NCBI GenBank assembly: GCA_022225965.2 | Contig: JAKJXP020000052.1 | Span: 244,071-308,070 of the forward strand | Length of the DNA: 64,000 bases | Direction: 5' to 3' | From: Diatrype stigma | Taxonomy: Eukaryota > Ascomycota > Sordariomycetes > Xylariales > Diatrypaceae | Part shown: positions 11,341 through 23,615 of the stretch, piece by piece | How positions within the stretch are numbered: the stretch's first letter is position 1 | Layout of the letters: every line of letters starts with the position of its first letter | Position numbers and translations under genes: made by a program | Notes under the pieces: model-generated | The model's database searches: none | Seen by the model: the letters and a program-made list of their open reading frames with translations, nothing else | What the model was told of the DNA's origin: nothing

Positions 11341-13226
11341 ATGCCGGGCACTTTTAATATACAACCAATCGGCCGCTTTGCTGGTGTGAGCGAGCCTGTG
11401 AAAAGACCAAAGGTGAGCAATGTCGTAAATACGGCACCCTCTGTTTACTTTTCCATTCATGCCATGTCGAGGTTTGGGGCATCCGACTGATTCTTCAGTA
11501 GGAGATAGCCTGCTTTTCTTATGATAGCAAGCATGAGTTCCACCTAGACGATTCGTCGTTGCAGTGGTATTACCCCCCTGAACTGGGGGCCGACCTGTCA
11601 AAAGGCTTTGATAAGTTCGACAAACACGATGACTCGGGAGACGAGCACCTCGACAGTCTGTTGAAGACCATCATCGCGCATGAAGAGCAAGAGGGCAAAA
11701 GGATTGACGCCCACATCGTGACCTGGCGTGGCATGATAACAAAGGTAAAGCCACCACCTCATAGTATATCATATACTATCATGCCTTGTGAAGATTTTCA
11801 CTGACATTCTAAGATCATGTCCACTCCATTCGAGGATAGAGATGGGTACGTGCTACCTATCCCGAGCTCAGAACGAATTTCGTTCAAATTGTCTAACTCG
11901 ACGTTTATTAGCTTCGAAATGAATGCTACTCTATATCAAGTGCGCGAATGAAAGCTGTACTCTTCGGATATTCTAAGCTAATAACTCATGAAGGACTGCA
12001 TGTATGGACAACCGACACACCTCAAGAAACCAGAAAGGATCTTTTGCTAATCCAACGGCTAGTTTCATTGAAGAAAACCACGCTTATAAGCAAGCATCGC
12101 AGCAAGAACAGAAACAGCAGCAGCAGGGCAGAAGAGGACAGTTCTCCCCTGAGCTGATGACCTACTGGGGTAAGAACCTTAATACTGCTTGCAGTAGAGT
12201 ATAGCTGATGTAGTCTAGGCTACAAATTCGAGACCCTGAGCTGCCTACCCCGTCCCTGGGGCGAGGTTACAAGAGAGGTAAGCAATCACCACGGGTCTTA
12301 CATTCTCTATATAGCAATCTCCGGCATTTGAAATCACCTAAAGGGGATGGTGGTTGTGAGAAATAAACTTTTGAGCAACGCCCACATATGATAACCGTAT
12401 AGAAGTGATTGCTGATTCCAGATGCTACAGTATATTGAGAATAGAGACAATGAGGTCGTTAGTAATAAGGCTCAGTACTGCTCAGTTGTTCGCACGGGGG
12501 TTGGCAAGACAGTTATGTGTCTAGGGGGGGAGGTTGACGCAAGTATGTGCTTGTCTTCTCGCTCACAGTCCTGCTCGAGACATTGCGGTTACAACAAAGC
12601 CGATGCTGAACTTTCATTAACCTATCTGATATAGTATGGGATTCGAAGCCGGCCGAAAAGGGACAGCCAGTCAATTGGGTCGAGCTCAAGACGAGCGCCG
12701 AGATCCGCGACGAGCGGGCCATGAACAACTTCGAGCGCAAGCTGATGAAGTTCTGGATACAATCCTTCTTGCTAGGCGTGCCCAAGATCATCGTCGGCTT
12801 CCGTTCGCAAGGTGGCGTGCTCACCAAGCTCGAGGAGATCCAGACGGCCCAGATCCCCGAGACGGCCGCCCGGCGCGGCGTCCGCAGCTGGGACGCCAAC
12901 CTTTGTATCAACTTTGCCAGCGGGTTTCTCGAGTGTAAGTGCGAATCCTGTGACGAGAATTGCATTCTCCTTGATCTCTACCCCCCTTCGTTCGCCCCCA
13001 TCCCCAGTTCAGGCAGCTACCCGCTAAACATGGTATTTACTTTTTCCTTCGCATTATAGGGCTGAGAGCGACCATCCGCGACGAGGGCGTTTGGAGGATA
13101 AGGAGAAGGCCGCGGTCACAGACCATCGAGGTCTTCCAGGTGGAGGAGGTCGGTCACGGCGATGTGCTCACGGATGAATTCATCAACTGGCGTATCAAGC
13201 TTAACTTGAAAGATACCGCATCCTAA
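11341..13226 (+). CDS. RAI1: Rai1/DXO-family decapping and pyrophosphohydrolase protein
   Basis: Nine exons: 11341-11412, 11502-11744, 11814-11845, 11912-11939, 12034-12169, 12219-12277, 12422-12542, 12635-12934 and 13060-13226. They sum to 1158 bp (385 residues) with all phases matching. The start MPGTFNIQPIGRFAGVSEPV matches fungal Rai1 N-termini. Family motifs are present: GYKFETL, GGEVDAIWD with the metal-binding Glu and Asp, and WVELKT with the catalytic Glu and Lys. Rai1 binds and stabilises the nuclear 5'-3' exonuclease Rat1 and removes incomplete or incorrect mRNA caps. Exons 3 and 4 are microexons of 32 and 28 bp. The fourth intron uses a weak GTGCGC donor; the downstream CAG acceptor at 12033 is the one that keeps frame and adds about nine residues before FIEENH. 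Confidence 0.93.
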
Positions 13227-15840
13227 TGTAATGCTATGTAACTAGTTGCTTACAGCATCTTCTTTCCCTCTAAGCTAGAGTAACAATATAACAAGTAGAG
13301 GGACGAGCGTGCTCCCCATTACACCCCAAGTCAGTGCTCTAGCAACTGGACATTTACATTCGCCCATAAACCCCCATGAACCATGCAAACCACCTAAGGC
13401 ATGCAAATGCATATAAGTGACTCGGGAAAGCCCGCCTACCTTGTCCTGAGTATATTATTCAAGGATACGGACTAGGGGAGTATAAGCATATGTATCAGGA
13501 AGATGCTGGTTTTAGATGGTTTGGCCCTGTGCGTGCTGCGGCTCTCTATATTAACCACAAATCCCATGGCCACACCGAGAGCCGAGCAGGGGGCTATTAA
13601 ATCATTGATCCATCAAGCGAACAAGTCTCGCTACTCGCGAGCACCGCTCCCGATACCGTTGTCTTGGGTAGCCCACTATTTCGCTGTTCACCGAAACGAG
13701 ATAATGTGTTCCATCGAGACAAAACATCGTCTGTTACCAACCTCGTATGTAAAAGTTGGAAATTAGGTACATAGCTTGGCGAGGACTCTTGATAGAAAAT
13801 GCTCATACATACCGGCATATATAACCACATAGGGGCACCAGGGACATGAAACACACGTACATGTGCATCCACGATGCCTAGGCCTCTTCAGAACCCTGAA
13901 CCAAGACCAACACACATCTATGGATGCATCCTTACGCATCTACCTACCTATTCACGCAGGTACGTAAGACGGGACGGACCGCGGATTTCGAGACATGCAG
14001 GAACTGCACCAGGGACCAGCATCCAACAGCAGCGGCACTGCCGGCAGGCGGTTAATTCGTCCTGGTCTGGTTATAACATATGCCCCTCCATACGTGTATA
14101 CACACATAGATATTCTTCGCCTGCCTATCCTGGTCAGGTCACAACTAGCCGGTCAACCGACTAGGTTGTGCCCGGCTGGCGCTTATTTGTTTTTATTTGT
14201 TTCCTTTCCTCGCTCCCGCCGCGCATCCATGTCGTATCGTACCTACATATGTAGTGACATGACGCATGTAACCTCGAAATAGCCAAGATGCGGTGGTAAG
14301 ATAGATTCATCGTTCGATACGAAGGACAGAGAAGGGAGAGGGAAATAAATAGTAAATGAAAGCCGCCAAGCAGTACGAAAGTACTCAATCCACATTCCCC
14401 TCCCCCCCCCTGCCCCCCGCCCAAAGGAAACAGAACATCCACGTCACCAGCCGGGTGTGACCGAAACAAATCCAGTAACTAGAAAAGAGGCAACAGTGCC
14501 CCGGCACCTCTCCCCCGGCACGCCGATGGAATTGTGGACTGCCGTTACATCGGCATCGCACCGGATCTGCGAGGCGCGAAGGCCGTATCGATGTGGAGTC
14601 GTCGGCGGGCGAAGATGTGATCGTGGTGGTGCATCCGTACATACAAGTTACTAACTATGTACAGAGCTGTTGCTCCTATGTAAATACATCCACGATAGTT
14701 ACCTCGTGCGAGTCACGGAAATTGGGGTTCGCCAGAGGGCCCCTTTACTTGACTTGTTTGAGCACGGGGCACAGAACATTCCTCGTGTTTACTACTACTG
14801 TATGTACGAAGCATGTGTTTGTACAATAGTTGCCAAGTTTCGGCGAGATCAACAAATGACAGTTCTATTCCGTTACCTGTCACAGAGAAAGATCGGGATT
14901 TGCCTGTACTTTTGCATAACTACAGTACGTGCGAAGGACGTCCGTTCAACCCCTAGCTGGCAGCCCTAGCTGACGTCGCCGCGTCGTCGAATATCCTTGT
15001 ACATACATAGTTCGTACGTGTATGCCATTAAAGAGGAGATCAGGGCCGGCGCCATGTCCGTGCATCGAGATGAAGGAAGCCCGGTTCCGAAGGCCTCTCC
15101 TCCCCTGGACGAACTAGGTAATGTGGTTAATGTGGTCACCTTGATCAGTCGCGGTGAGGGCCTTGGAGCGATCTGAATCATGTCGGTGAGGCGGAAGTAA
15201 GCGGCGTCTGGGATAATGATGCGCAGCAAGCATTCGAGGAGTACGAAGCCTCAAGGCGAGAGTGAGAGAGAGGCATGGCCGATAGTTATTCTCGGGTGTT
15301 TTAAATTATCATCTGCTCCGAGCTCGCAGGAGCGCAGCTTACGTACAGGAGTTACCTAAGGCAGATCCATAGTCCCTTCATAATGGATTTACAAGTTATT
15401 TCCTTGGCTAACGACGACCGTCGCTTGGCTCATGGATGTAGTGATATCCGTCTTGACCAAGTCCCTGGATATAGGAGATACGACAGGAGATGCTCTTTCT
15501 AACAGATCGATCAGTAATTCGTACGCAACAATGCTGGATAACTAGCTAGATCAAAGCCAAAGGAATTACATAGGTGGGCATCAGGTTTTCATAATAAAAA
15601 AGCAGCGCGGCGGCGATGTCGTTTATTCATCTCCAGTGGAGCGCGCACGGGAAGGACCCTGGCTGCTGCGAAGAGGTGGAGTACAACCTCATGGCAGGGC
15701 CTAGGCTTGCACGGCTGGCTAGGCGGCGGCGAAACGCAGAAACACTTGCAGGCAGGTCACGAGCCATCGGTCTCGGAATTTTATTCCCTTCTTCTCTGCG
15801 TTTTGATCTTCATCACTACGGTTAACTACGGTCACGGTAG

Positions 15841-15890
15841 CGTGTTCGTAACGTATCGTAACGTAGGTAACGTAACGTAGCGTAACTAGC
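15841..15890. repeat. CGTAACG-rich array
   Basis: About six closely spaced copies of CGTAACGTA or close variants occur within 50 bp. Each unit is close to palindromic (ACGT core). It lies in gene-free DNA. Confidence 0.6.
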
Positions 15891-17333
15891 TGTCAACTGG
15901 GTCGCTTTTCTTCGCGTTCAAGACCCTCCCAACCCAAGACAGGACGGACGGGACCGTTCTACTGGGATCACCCCGTGGAAGCAACGGGCCGTTGGGGTTC
16001 CACGTCGCTGGTGCTGGTGCTGGTGTAGCCCACCTCGTGCTCGTGTGTGTGTGCCAAGGTGCGTGAGTGTGCAACAGTCTAGTACGACCCAGTACAGCCC
16101 AGTCCAGTACGCAACAGCGGTGTACAGAAGAAATGGAAGTGCTGCTGCTTCTGGAAGCATTGCTGCTGCATGATGCAAGGCACGGGCGACGGCCTCTCTA
16201 GAGCAGTGGGACAAGGACCTCGACATCGACGTCCATGGGTCTGAGAACGTGAGGTCGACGAGGAAACGGAGAAGAGGCGCGCCAGGTTTCTACTAACTGC
16301 CAGGCGGCACATGCAACTGAAATAGACAGATTCCAATTGGATGCTTCTCTTGCTCCCCCGGATCCCAGCAACCCGATTCCGGAGCCGCAACGCTACCTAT
16401 TGTGCCTAGCTAGCTGGCATGCCGATTGATAATTAGGGGATTTGCAAGGTGCAGCCAAATAGTCGTGCCAATGATCTACCTAGGTCGTATAGGGCTACAT
16501 GAGTTGTGCGCCGTAGTCCCCGCGGAACGAGTATCCGGAGATTCGACATGAGACCTGTCACGTCATACCTACGGTGGGTGGGTTGGCGCATCAATCTCCT
16601 GGTATCGAGGTTGAGACTTTACACATAACGATCCACGCTTTTGCGCATGTCATGCAGGAAGCAAAATCCAGTATACAGAACCCGGCAAGCAGGGCTCCGA
16701 TCTCGGACAGGCTGCAGCAGTGTCTTGAGAACTAATGATCTCGAGTCGCTTTTCGTGCTTGCCAGTGCTAATGTGTGCGTGCGCGCGCGCGCTCAACACG
16801 TGGCTTGTGGAAAGGCAATAATGCAAAGCCATACTGCATAACTACCGGCACCATGAAAAGACCATCGATGGCATGCGTGGGTTGCAGAGCCCGGCCACCG
16901 AGATCGTTCACGAATAGCAGACCGGAAACGTAACAGAATGAGCGGTGGCGGGTGCTCGGGGTCTTTTGCGGCTGCGATTCGACCAGGCCCGAGGATGTAA
17001 CCATTCTGGAACAATCATTTAGCGCTGCTAAGTTTTGATAAACCTGCATGCTCTTGTGCAAGAGACCGGCAGGCGGAGAAGGGGAGAAAGAAGGTTCCTG
17101 GCTGAGAAATTGCCACTTAGTCGGTCGACGATCCGATCCGCCGTATTGGCTCACGTTCTCCTGGAAAAAGAAAAAAAATTCTTCTAGAGAACCGCTAGAG
17201 GCGTGGCGGGCGGGTGGGAGGAGAAATGACAAATCGGAACGTCGAGTCGACAGATCGAAAGAGATGCCAGCCCACGTGAGGCCCCGGGAGGATACGCTGA
17301 CTACCTGCGCACAACGCAACGTCGCCCTGCCCT

Positions 17334-17362
17334 CATCTCATCTTATCTCATCTCATCTCGCT
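17334..17362. repeat. CTCAT pentanucleotide repeat
   Basis: Tandem CTCAT units with one CTTAT variant. A shorter copy of the same pentamer occurs at about 17826-17848. Confidence 0.7.
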
Positions 17363-19537
17363 GCAGCTGTAAAAGAACGACCCCGGCTGCTGATCTTGGC
17401 GAGGGGCGATTCAGGAATTGGCCAATTGAAAGAATGGCTTGCAGCTAGTCTTGGCCAAGCGGTACCGCAAAGAGTGCCTGCTTCTGTTCATCGCCTTATG
17501 GGATGACAAGAGGCTGGTGGTAAGAAGGCCGTTCGAGACTTCGCGTCATCCATGCGTGAGACGGATATCCAATCTAGCTTGGACGTCCTATGCGTTGACC
17601 GGTGTAAGTACAGGGTATGTCAAAAATGATTAGCCGAAGCTCTTGAGGACTGTTGGATGCCAGAGTATGGGATTTCAACGTCACCATAAGGATGGTCATG
17701 ATGAGTGCCTGATATGCTCATATCCAAGCACGGACTCTGGTACCCGCCACAACTACCGCCAGCTCAAGCCGAGGGGCTGGAAGGGACAGAGGAAGAAAAC
17801 GCGGCCTGGCTAGATTCTCACCAGTATGCTCATCTCATCTCATCTCATGATTGTGAGATACTGTGATTATCCATGGAGGCTTCGGGATGTTCCACAGCTT
17901 TCGGACGAATTCCGCATCCCCGATTTACTACGTATGCTCTTAGGAAGAGTCCCGTAGTTGAGGTGTTTGGCTGACTGTCTAATAGTAGTTTGTGCATGTC
18001 TAGATCGCCCTCTAAGATGTTAGTTATCTCAAATAGATTGCCTGTTGGCGGCTATCTATAAACCATCTCAGCCCGTCTTCCCGTCATATGAGGATATTAT
18101 ATAATATAATGACTTAGTTACTACACACGCATACTATGTATACCTGACTACGCCTGAGAATCTTATACCCACTATACTTACATACTACTATAGTAGGCAA
18201 GTGTCTACCTCGCCTACATTAGTGGTACGGGTTCAGCTAGGGCCGAGAATGACAAGTGTCGACCAGAGACGATACCTATTGCCTAGTCTGCTAGTAAAGG
18301 TGACTGACTAGGTACATATGATGTTTACTAAACTCTACTATGTAAGTCCTTAGGAGAGTATTTCCTTGGGAATGTATCGAACGGCAAATGATGGGGAACA
18401 AAGGCAGGTTGCAACTCCATTGGATGCATATAAGATTGTATATACTTTTGAGGTAGCTAGAAGAGAACGACAGCATCCAGACTACGCATCCCGTACGTGT
18501 ACGCTAATCTCCCTATAGTATCTGGCTATAGAAGTCTTACTAAAATACGACCATCGCGGGGCCTGACCATTACTGGGTCGCCTGACGGGCCGCATCTGAT
18601 GCGACCTTTTTTCGGTCTCGCTGCTCAGGAGCCGGGACTTCTAGCTAATAGTACGGCCGATTTCTACGGGAATGAGTATGAGCTAGTTGATTGTAGCCAC
18701 ATAAGATGCATACTACCTTGACTACCTAGAAAGGTGCTACATAACCAAGATAACTATGCTATGTCAACATGCGCACATACACACATACATACGTCGTCTG
18801 GACGATCCTCACCTTGGGCCAACACCCGCTCGCGAATTATATCCCGTGACTTTCACCGAATTCGCCCGCCGGCATACGACTACCTACGTATGGGTTTATG
18901 TGCCGCCACCAGCAAGGCCACCAAACCTGATCGTCTATAGCCCGATTCGGGATTTGCGATTCGCGATTCGCGGGGTTCGCTAATGCCGCATGACAAAGCA
19001 TTCGGGGCTCACGATACATACTGACTTAAGTACATAGTTTGACCATCGGTCTAGTTCGTGACGCTAACTCGAGCCTGCGACTGGCGATGATCGTAGTAGT
19101 GACTCCCGCCAGCCAATTGCACACTAGCGGTATGGGACTCGGACTCGGAAAGGGTCGGCCATGATGATAAAATTCGAGAGAATACAGGAAGTCCAGTTGC
19201 TGGCAGATGAGGCCCGGCCCTTGGGTGCTTAGTTAGGCGTACCCGAAAGTTAGTCAGCCGAGGTTCACCTGTGCTAGTCCCCCTTAGGATGTTATAAGTA
19301 AATTAATTGCCTGGTGAAAGTGTCGGCAGCTTTTGAACTTCGAACTGCATTATCATGGTTACCTACTTACTATATTTACGTATCGAGTCTAGTACAGTGT
19401 TTCTTGACGTCTTGATGGTGTGCCGTGCCCGCTCTCTGAAACTGCCTATGTACTAACTACAGCGTTCCTCGGAGTCTTCATTAACCGGATAGAGTATAGA
19501 TTTAGGGATTTGCCACCTTGGAGGTTGCCATTTCGGT

Positions 19538-19661
19538 AGGAGTTATATTTCCCCAACCTTCCCTATTCTGGAACTCTCCACTCTACCCACCTTTGGAGGT
19601 AGGAATTATATTTCCCCAACCTTCCCTATTCTGGAACTCTCCATTCTACCCACCTTTGAAC
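19538..19661. repeat. 63-bp direct repeat at transposon left end
   Basis: Two head-to-tail copies with a 63-bp period (ATATTTCCCCAACCTTCCC in each) differ at about three positions. The right end of the element carries only one, inverted, copy. The duplication is therefore part of the left terminus. Confidence 0.85.
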
Positions 19662-20759
19662 ACTACACCACCCAATTTAGGTATAATGCAATTTGAACCC
19701 GATAGGCCCTCGAAAGCAGCATTAGTCCGATTCCGAGTATTTGTTTTCTTTGCATTATTTTCTTTTCCATTCATCGAATAATTGCAATTGCGAAAAATTA
19801 ATAATTGCAATTGCGAAAAATTAACAATTATAATTGCAAAAATTTCATAATTGCTAACGCGCATTTAAAGCTTTTCTTTTCGTATTTCCTTCTTTTTATT
19901 AATTCATTAATTCGTTCTTAATAATTCCTTTTAACAAATTCCCTTTCATCCATTGAATCTCCTTTCATTATGCCGCCATTCTTTTATACCTTACAGTTCG
20001 GACATTATTTGTAGCTTTCCGACGGGATTTCCGAATAACGAACGTGCCTAGGTGGCTTTATTAAGGGTTCCGTAGGCTTAATCGGCGATAAATACATTTC
20101 CATTTTTTTTTACGTTAGCAACGTATGGTTGCGTTACGATAATAAAAAATTAGGCGCTCCGAAAGCTACGAATAATTTCCCTTATGAAACTTACGAATAC
20201 CGCTATTGTTTTTAAAAGATCTTAAGCGATATTACTGGCAACGGCTTTCGTAATAAAGGCAGTATTACGATAAAGGCTTATAAAACGAAGTTAAAGGTTA
20301 CGATAAAATTCGTAAAGATTAACGGCGTAATAACGGAAGATATATAGGAAGTAAGTAATATAATCTTGGCCCCATTTATTTTGGAATTTGACCCGTTTTT
20401 TCACCTTAATACAGGCTACCCTCCAATTCTTCGGCCAGCACCGATATTTCCTCGAAAATTGCAACATTCGCATTTATAACAACGCAATTAAAACGGCCTT
20501 TTAACGATATATCGAAATCGGTTGCAATATAAACCTTAAGCTTGCTTTTTAGTAATGAAACCTAAATACCGATTTACAAAAAGCCGCCCGTAAGGCTGGT
20601 ATATGTAAAAAAATAAATTATAATATATTTCGGAACTGGAAAATTATAATCCAACGTATTATTAAGGATATTAATATGCGCCAGGGTAATTAGGAAAAAT
20701 AATTAAACGATGCTTACGAATTTTGCTTAAAAGCCGGCTTTAAGATAAAAAAGGTTTCC

Positions 20760-21330
20760 GCGGTTTGTACCGAAAAAAGCAATAAAAAAAGAAAGGACGT
20801 AATTAGCTTTAGCGGGCTTATTTTCTTATACCAATCGATGGCACCTTATTTAGGCACGAATAGTTTCGTTTGTTTAATGGATTCCACTTACGAAACCAAT
20901 AGGCTTGGATGGTATTTATTTACGATTCTAATTCGTAATAATTACGGGCGATAACGTCCGAAAAGGCACTATATTACCTAATTGCAATACGCCGAGTTTA
21001 TATAGGCCTGTTTATCGGCTTTAATGAATATAAAGCCTTCCTTTGCATCATTCTACATAATTAACGACGATTCGGCTGCTAAATAAAAAAGTTATCGCAG
21101 CTTTAACCGGTTACCTTCCCGCCCGAAAAACCTGTTATGCCAAAAATACTGAATAAAAACCATTAAACGAAGGATTCTTGGAAAAAAGTTGCAGCCTGTC
21201 CGGAACCAGGTCCGGAAAGCCATATATTGCGCTGTAAATAAGCAGAATTATAAGGTATTTTATAACAAAATCCGATAATGTTTCATTCCATACCAGTTTG
21301 GAATATTTTATATTAACCATAAATCAAGTT
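20760..21330 (+). pseudogene. MULE-like transposase remnant
   Basis: Plus-strand translation in one frame gives conserved-looking stretches interrupted by in-frame TAA/TAG codons: GLIFLYQSMAPYLGTNSF, LMDSTYETNRLGWYLFTILI, KPSFASFYIINDDSAA, SRPKNLLCQK and AIYCAVNKQNYKVFY. The stops sit where CAA or CAG would be expected, in line with C-to-T RIP changes. The acidic residues fit the DDE positions of Mutator-like transposases. The gene cannot be functional. Confidence 0.55.
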
Positions 21331-22783
21331 ATTGAACTTATATTTTTCGATGTCGAATATAACAAAAAGCGTACCTGGCTAAAGAATAAGCTATCCGGCG
21401 AATTCGAACGTTAGGCAACTTACGTTCGGCATTACATTTCCGCCCTTTTTTAGATCTTTATAACTTTCCTTTTAAAAGGTTTCCATTCTTATTTAAAGAA
21501 CGGGTTTAAGAAAATAATGAAAATATGAATACTTTAAGAAACGGTTAACCATACGATAAAAATTAAATTAAAATGGTACGATAACGCGAATTTCGAAACG
21601 TTCGTTAATAGTTTCCGGAAGCTTTTGTTGTTAAAAGGTTGTAGTGCCCATTTCGGGCGGCTGCTTGTAAGCCTTTAAGCGCTTACGATAAACGAATTCC
21701 GGATAGTATAGAAATGGTTTAATAAAAACGTTTCTACGTTTTATTAGGTTAACGTATAAAACTTGCGATATCTTTATAAGTATTAGCAGCAATAACGAAT
21801 TCTTTATTGCTACCTTTAATTAAAGCACTTTTAAGGAAATCGTATTAGCTAATAGTAATTCGGCTTTATTATTAAGCGTTTATTTAACGGATATAAAACG
21901 TACGAGCTAAAATGGAATGATCCATTATTTAATAAAGCCTTCGCGGCAAAGGAATTTGCTAAATAATTCGAATAAAACGTATTCTTCCGTTTAATTCCCT
22001 TTAGGTTTATAAGTATTCGGAAGAATATATTCGATTTCGCAGAGCAGCTGTAATAACGCTTTTACGATGCCTAGAAAATTTCGTTACGGCTTTCGCCGAA
22101 TATAGCTACTATTTTTATAAGCTTATTTTATAAAGCGGTTGCAAAATTATTTATATAACAAGCGGTTGTAATCGACTTGGAATCCTTAATGCCTATAGCT
22201 ACCGCGATGCCTTCGCTTTCGAAAGAAATAAGAATGCCGAATATGCTATCCCTAGGTGCTTTAATCCTTATGCCATTACCGTTAGCATTCCTTGTAGTTG
22301 TAAGGCGTCTTTTAGTGCCGTAAAGGCTACGATTAAAATAACGGGCATTCTTTATAGGAACTTTAACGCTAATCCGGCCGGTTACGATGGTACCTTCGAA
22401 TTTTCCTTCCAACCTTTAGCTTATTCGATTTATAAGTCCATTCGTTATTGTTAATCCCGTAATTCCCGGCTTAATTGCTATGAAAAAGTTCGTTACGATG
22501 CTTTCGGTTTCGCCGCGGAATAAAAGCCCGTTATTAATAATAAAAGCTAACCCGGATGTACCAATAAAATACCGAACATTACCGGAACGAATAGCAATGC
22601 CTTTATTTTCCAGGCTAAATTCGGTAAGCAATATGAATTTCGTAAATAACAGCAGCCCGGTAATTCCTATAACCACTTTTAAATCCGTTAAATACCTTTA
22701 TTAAGGGCTTGCTAAAAACATTAATAAAGGGGTTATTAAAAGCAATTCCGGGAATTTTATAATCCTTTAAAAAGCTTATGCTA

Positions 22784-22872
22784 TTGGGACTGCTAAAAAA
22801 CCTGCTGGGAAACCTGTTAAGGGACCTATTAGAAAATCTGCTAGGGGATTTATTAAGGGCATTGCTAGGGAT
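22784..22872 (+). repeat. Degenerate 12-bp coding-type repeat
   Basis: Seven or so 12-bp units such as CCTGCTGGGAAA, CCTGTTAAGGGA, CCTATTAGAAAA and TCTGCTAGGGGA run in tandem. In one plus-strand frame they encode four-residue units KPAG-KPVK-GPIR-KSAR. This looks like the basic repeat tail of a protein formerly encoded by the element, now RIP-altered. Confidence 0.6.
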
Positions 22873-23615
22873 ATTACGACTGCTAATAGCATTATATATA
22901 ATACTTTTATTATTAATAACGTACGGCTTGCGTTAGAAATGGATAACGAATCGGAATTTCCCATTTACGTTTTAGCTATATCTTATTTTTAAAGTTATTA
23001 CGGGTTATTTTTGCATTTGTAAAGAAACGAAGCCGAAACTGAAGCTAACGATAATATTACGTACGGAATTAACGAAAGCCTTTTCGAGGCGATAACGGCG
23101 ATACCGATCCTTAGCCGAAAAAAACGCCCGAAAATAATAAATAAGTTAGAAAGGTATCGTACGGATAAACATTTGGACTAGCAGTAATGGGCATTATATG
23201 GGCTTCAAAAGCTTCGAATTTAAATAAGCACTTATATAGCAAAATAAGGTAAAAAAGCCCTCTTCGAACGTAAGGGATTTTTTGACTTAGGTTATTTTCC
23301 CGATTTTGCATACCAGCTAACTTGGTACGTTAGGGCTTTTAGGTTTTCGCGATTTATGGGCGTTAAGAAGGAGTGCTGGTGGAAAGTGGCAGAATGGGTG
23401 AAATGCCAGAGCAGGGTCGGAAGAAAGGGACCGTTGCCATTGTAACGGGTGGATTTGGGTGGAGTTTGGGTGGGGTGGTATGGTAGAACCACCCCACTCG
23501 GACGCCACCTTGGAGGGTATCCATTACCCTCCAGAATAGGCAAGGTTGGGGAAATATAACTATGACCTGCCATTTCCCCAAGGGAAACAAACATCCAAGA
23601 CATCTTCCCCGGACA

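Larger units (their letters stand above)
13227..19504. other. Gene-free region
   Basis: More than 6 kb without a supportable gene. Open frames here are short and have no domain or codon pattern. Visible items are a CGTAACGTA-rich array at 15841-15890, CTCAT repeats at about 17334-17362 and 17826-17848, a run of overlapping ATTCGC units at 18949-18980, and many TAGGTA/ACCTAC tracts. AT content rises to the right, towards the transposon relic. Confidence 0.55.
19505..23615. mobile_element. RIP-like degraded Mutator-type DNA transposon
   Basis: The ends share a 32-bp inverted sequence at 19541-19572 and 23530-23561 (core ATATTTCCCCAACCTT) differing at one base, plus a shared ACCTTGGAGG. The interior has lost most CpA and TpG while CpG remains common, and is packed with TAA/TAG, the pattern left by repeat-induced point mutation. 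Remnants of a plus-strand transposase are readable between stops: LMDSTYETNRLGWYLF near 20870-20925, INDDSAA near 21060-21080, and NLLCQK followed by KTIKRRILGKKL near 21130-21190. The order D-x-TYxTNR, then DDSAA, then LLCxxH-like is that of fungal MULE transposases. The total span is about 4.1 kb. No target duplication was identified. The class call is from motif order and is tentative; the TIR and RIP pattern are clear. Confidence 0.75.

Noticed and set aside
16768..17506. Overlapping 150-180-codon frames on both strands
   Set aside because: Low-complexity composition and no splice-supported exon structure; nothing resembles a known domain.
17440..17545. tRNA-like A box (TGGCCAAGCGG) and B-box-like GTTCGAGAC
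   Set aside because: The flanks do not form an acceptor stem and no anticodon arm folds, so the boxes are probably chance.
22128..22676. Minus-strand frames in the transposon
   Set aside because: AT-rich RIP-like sequence leaves antisense frames open; no domain is present and transposase remnants lie on the plus strand.
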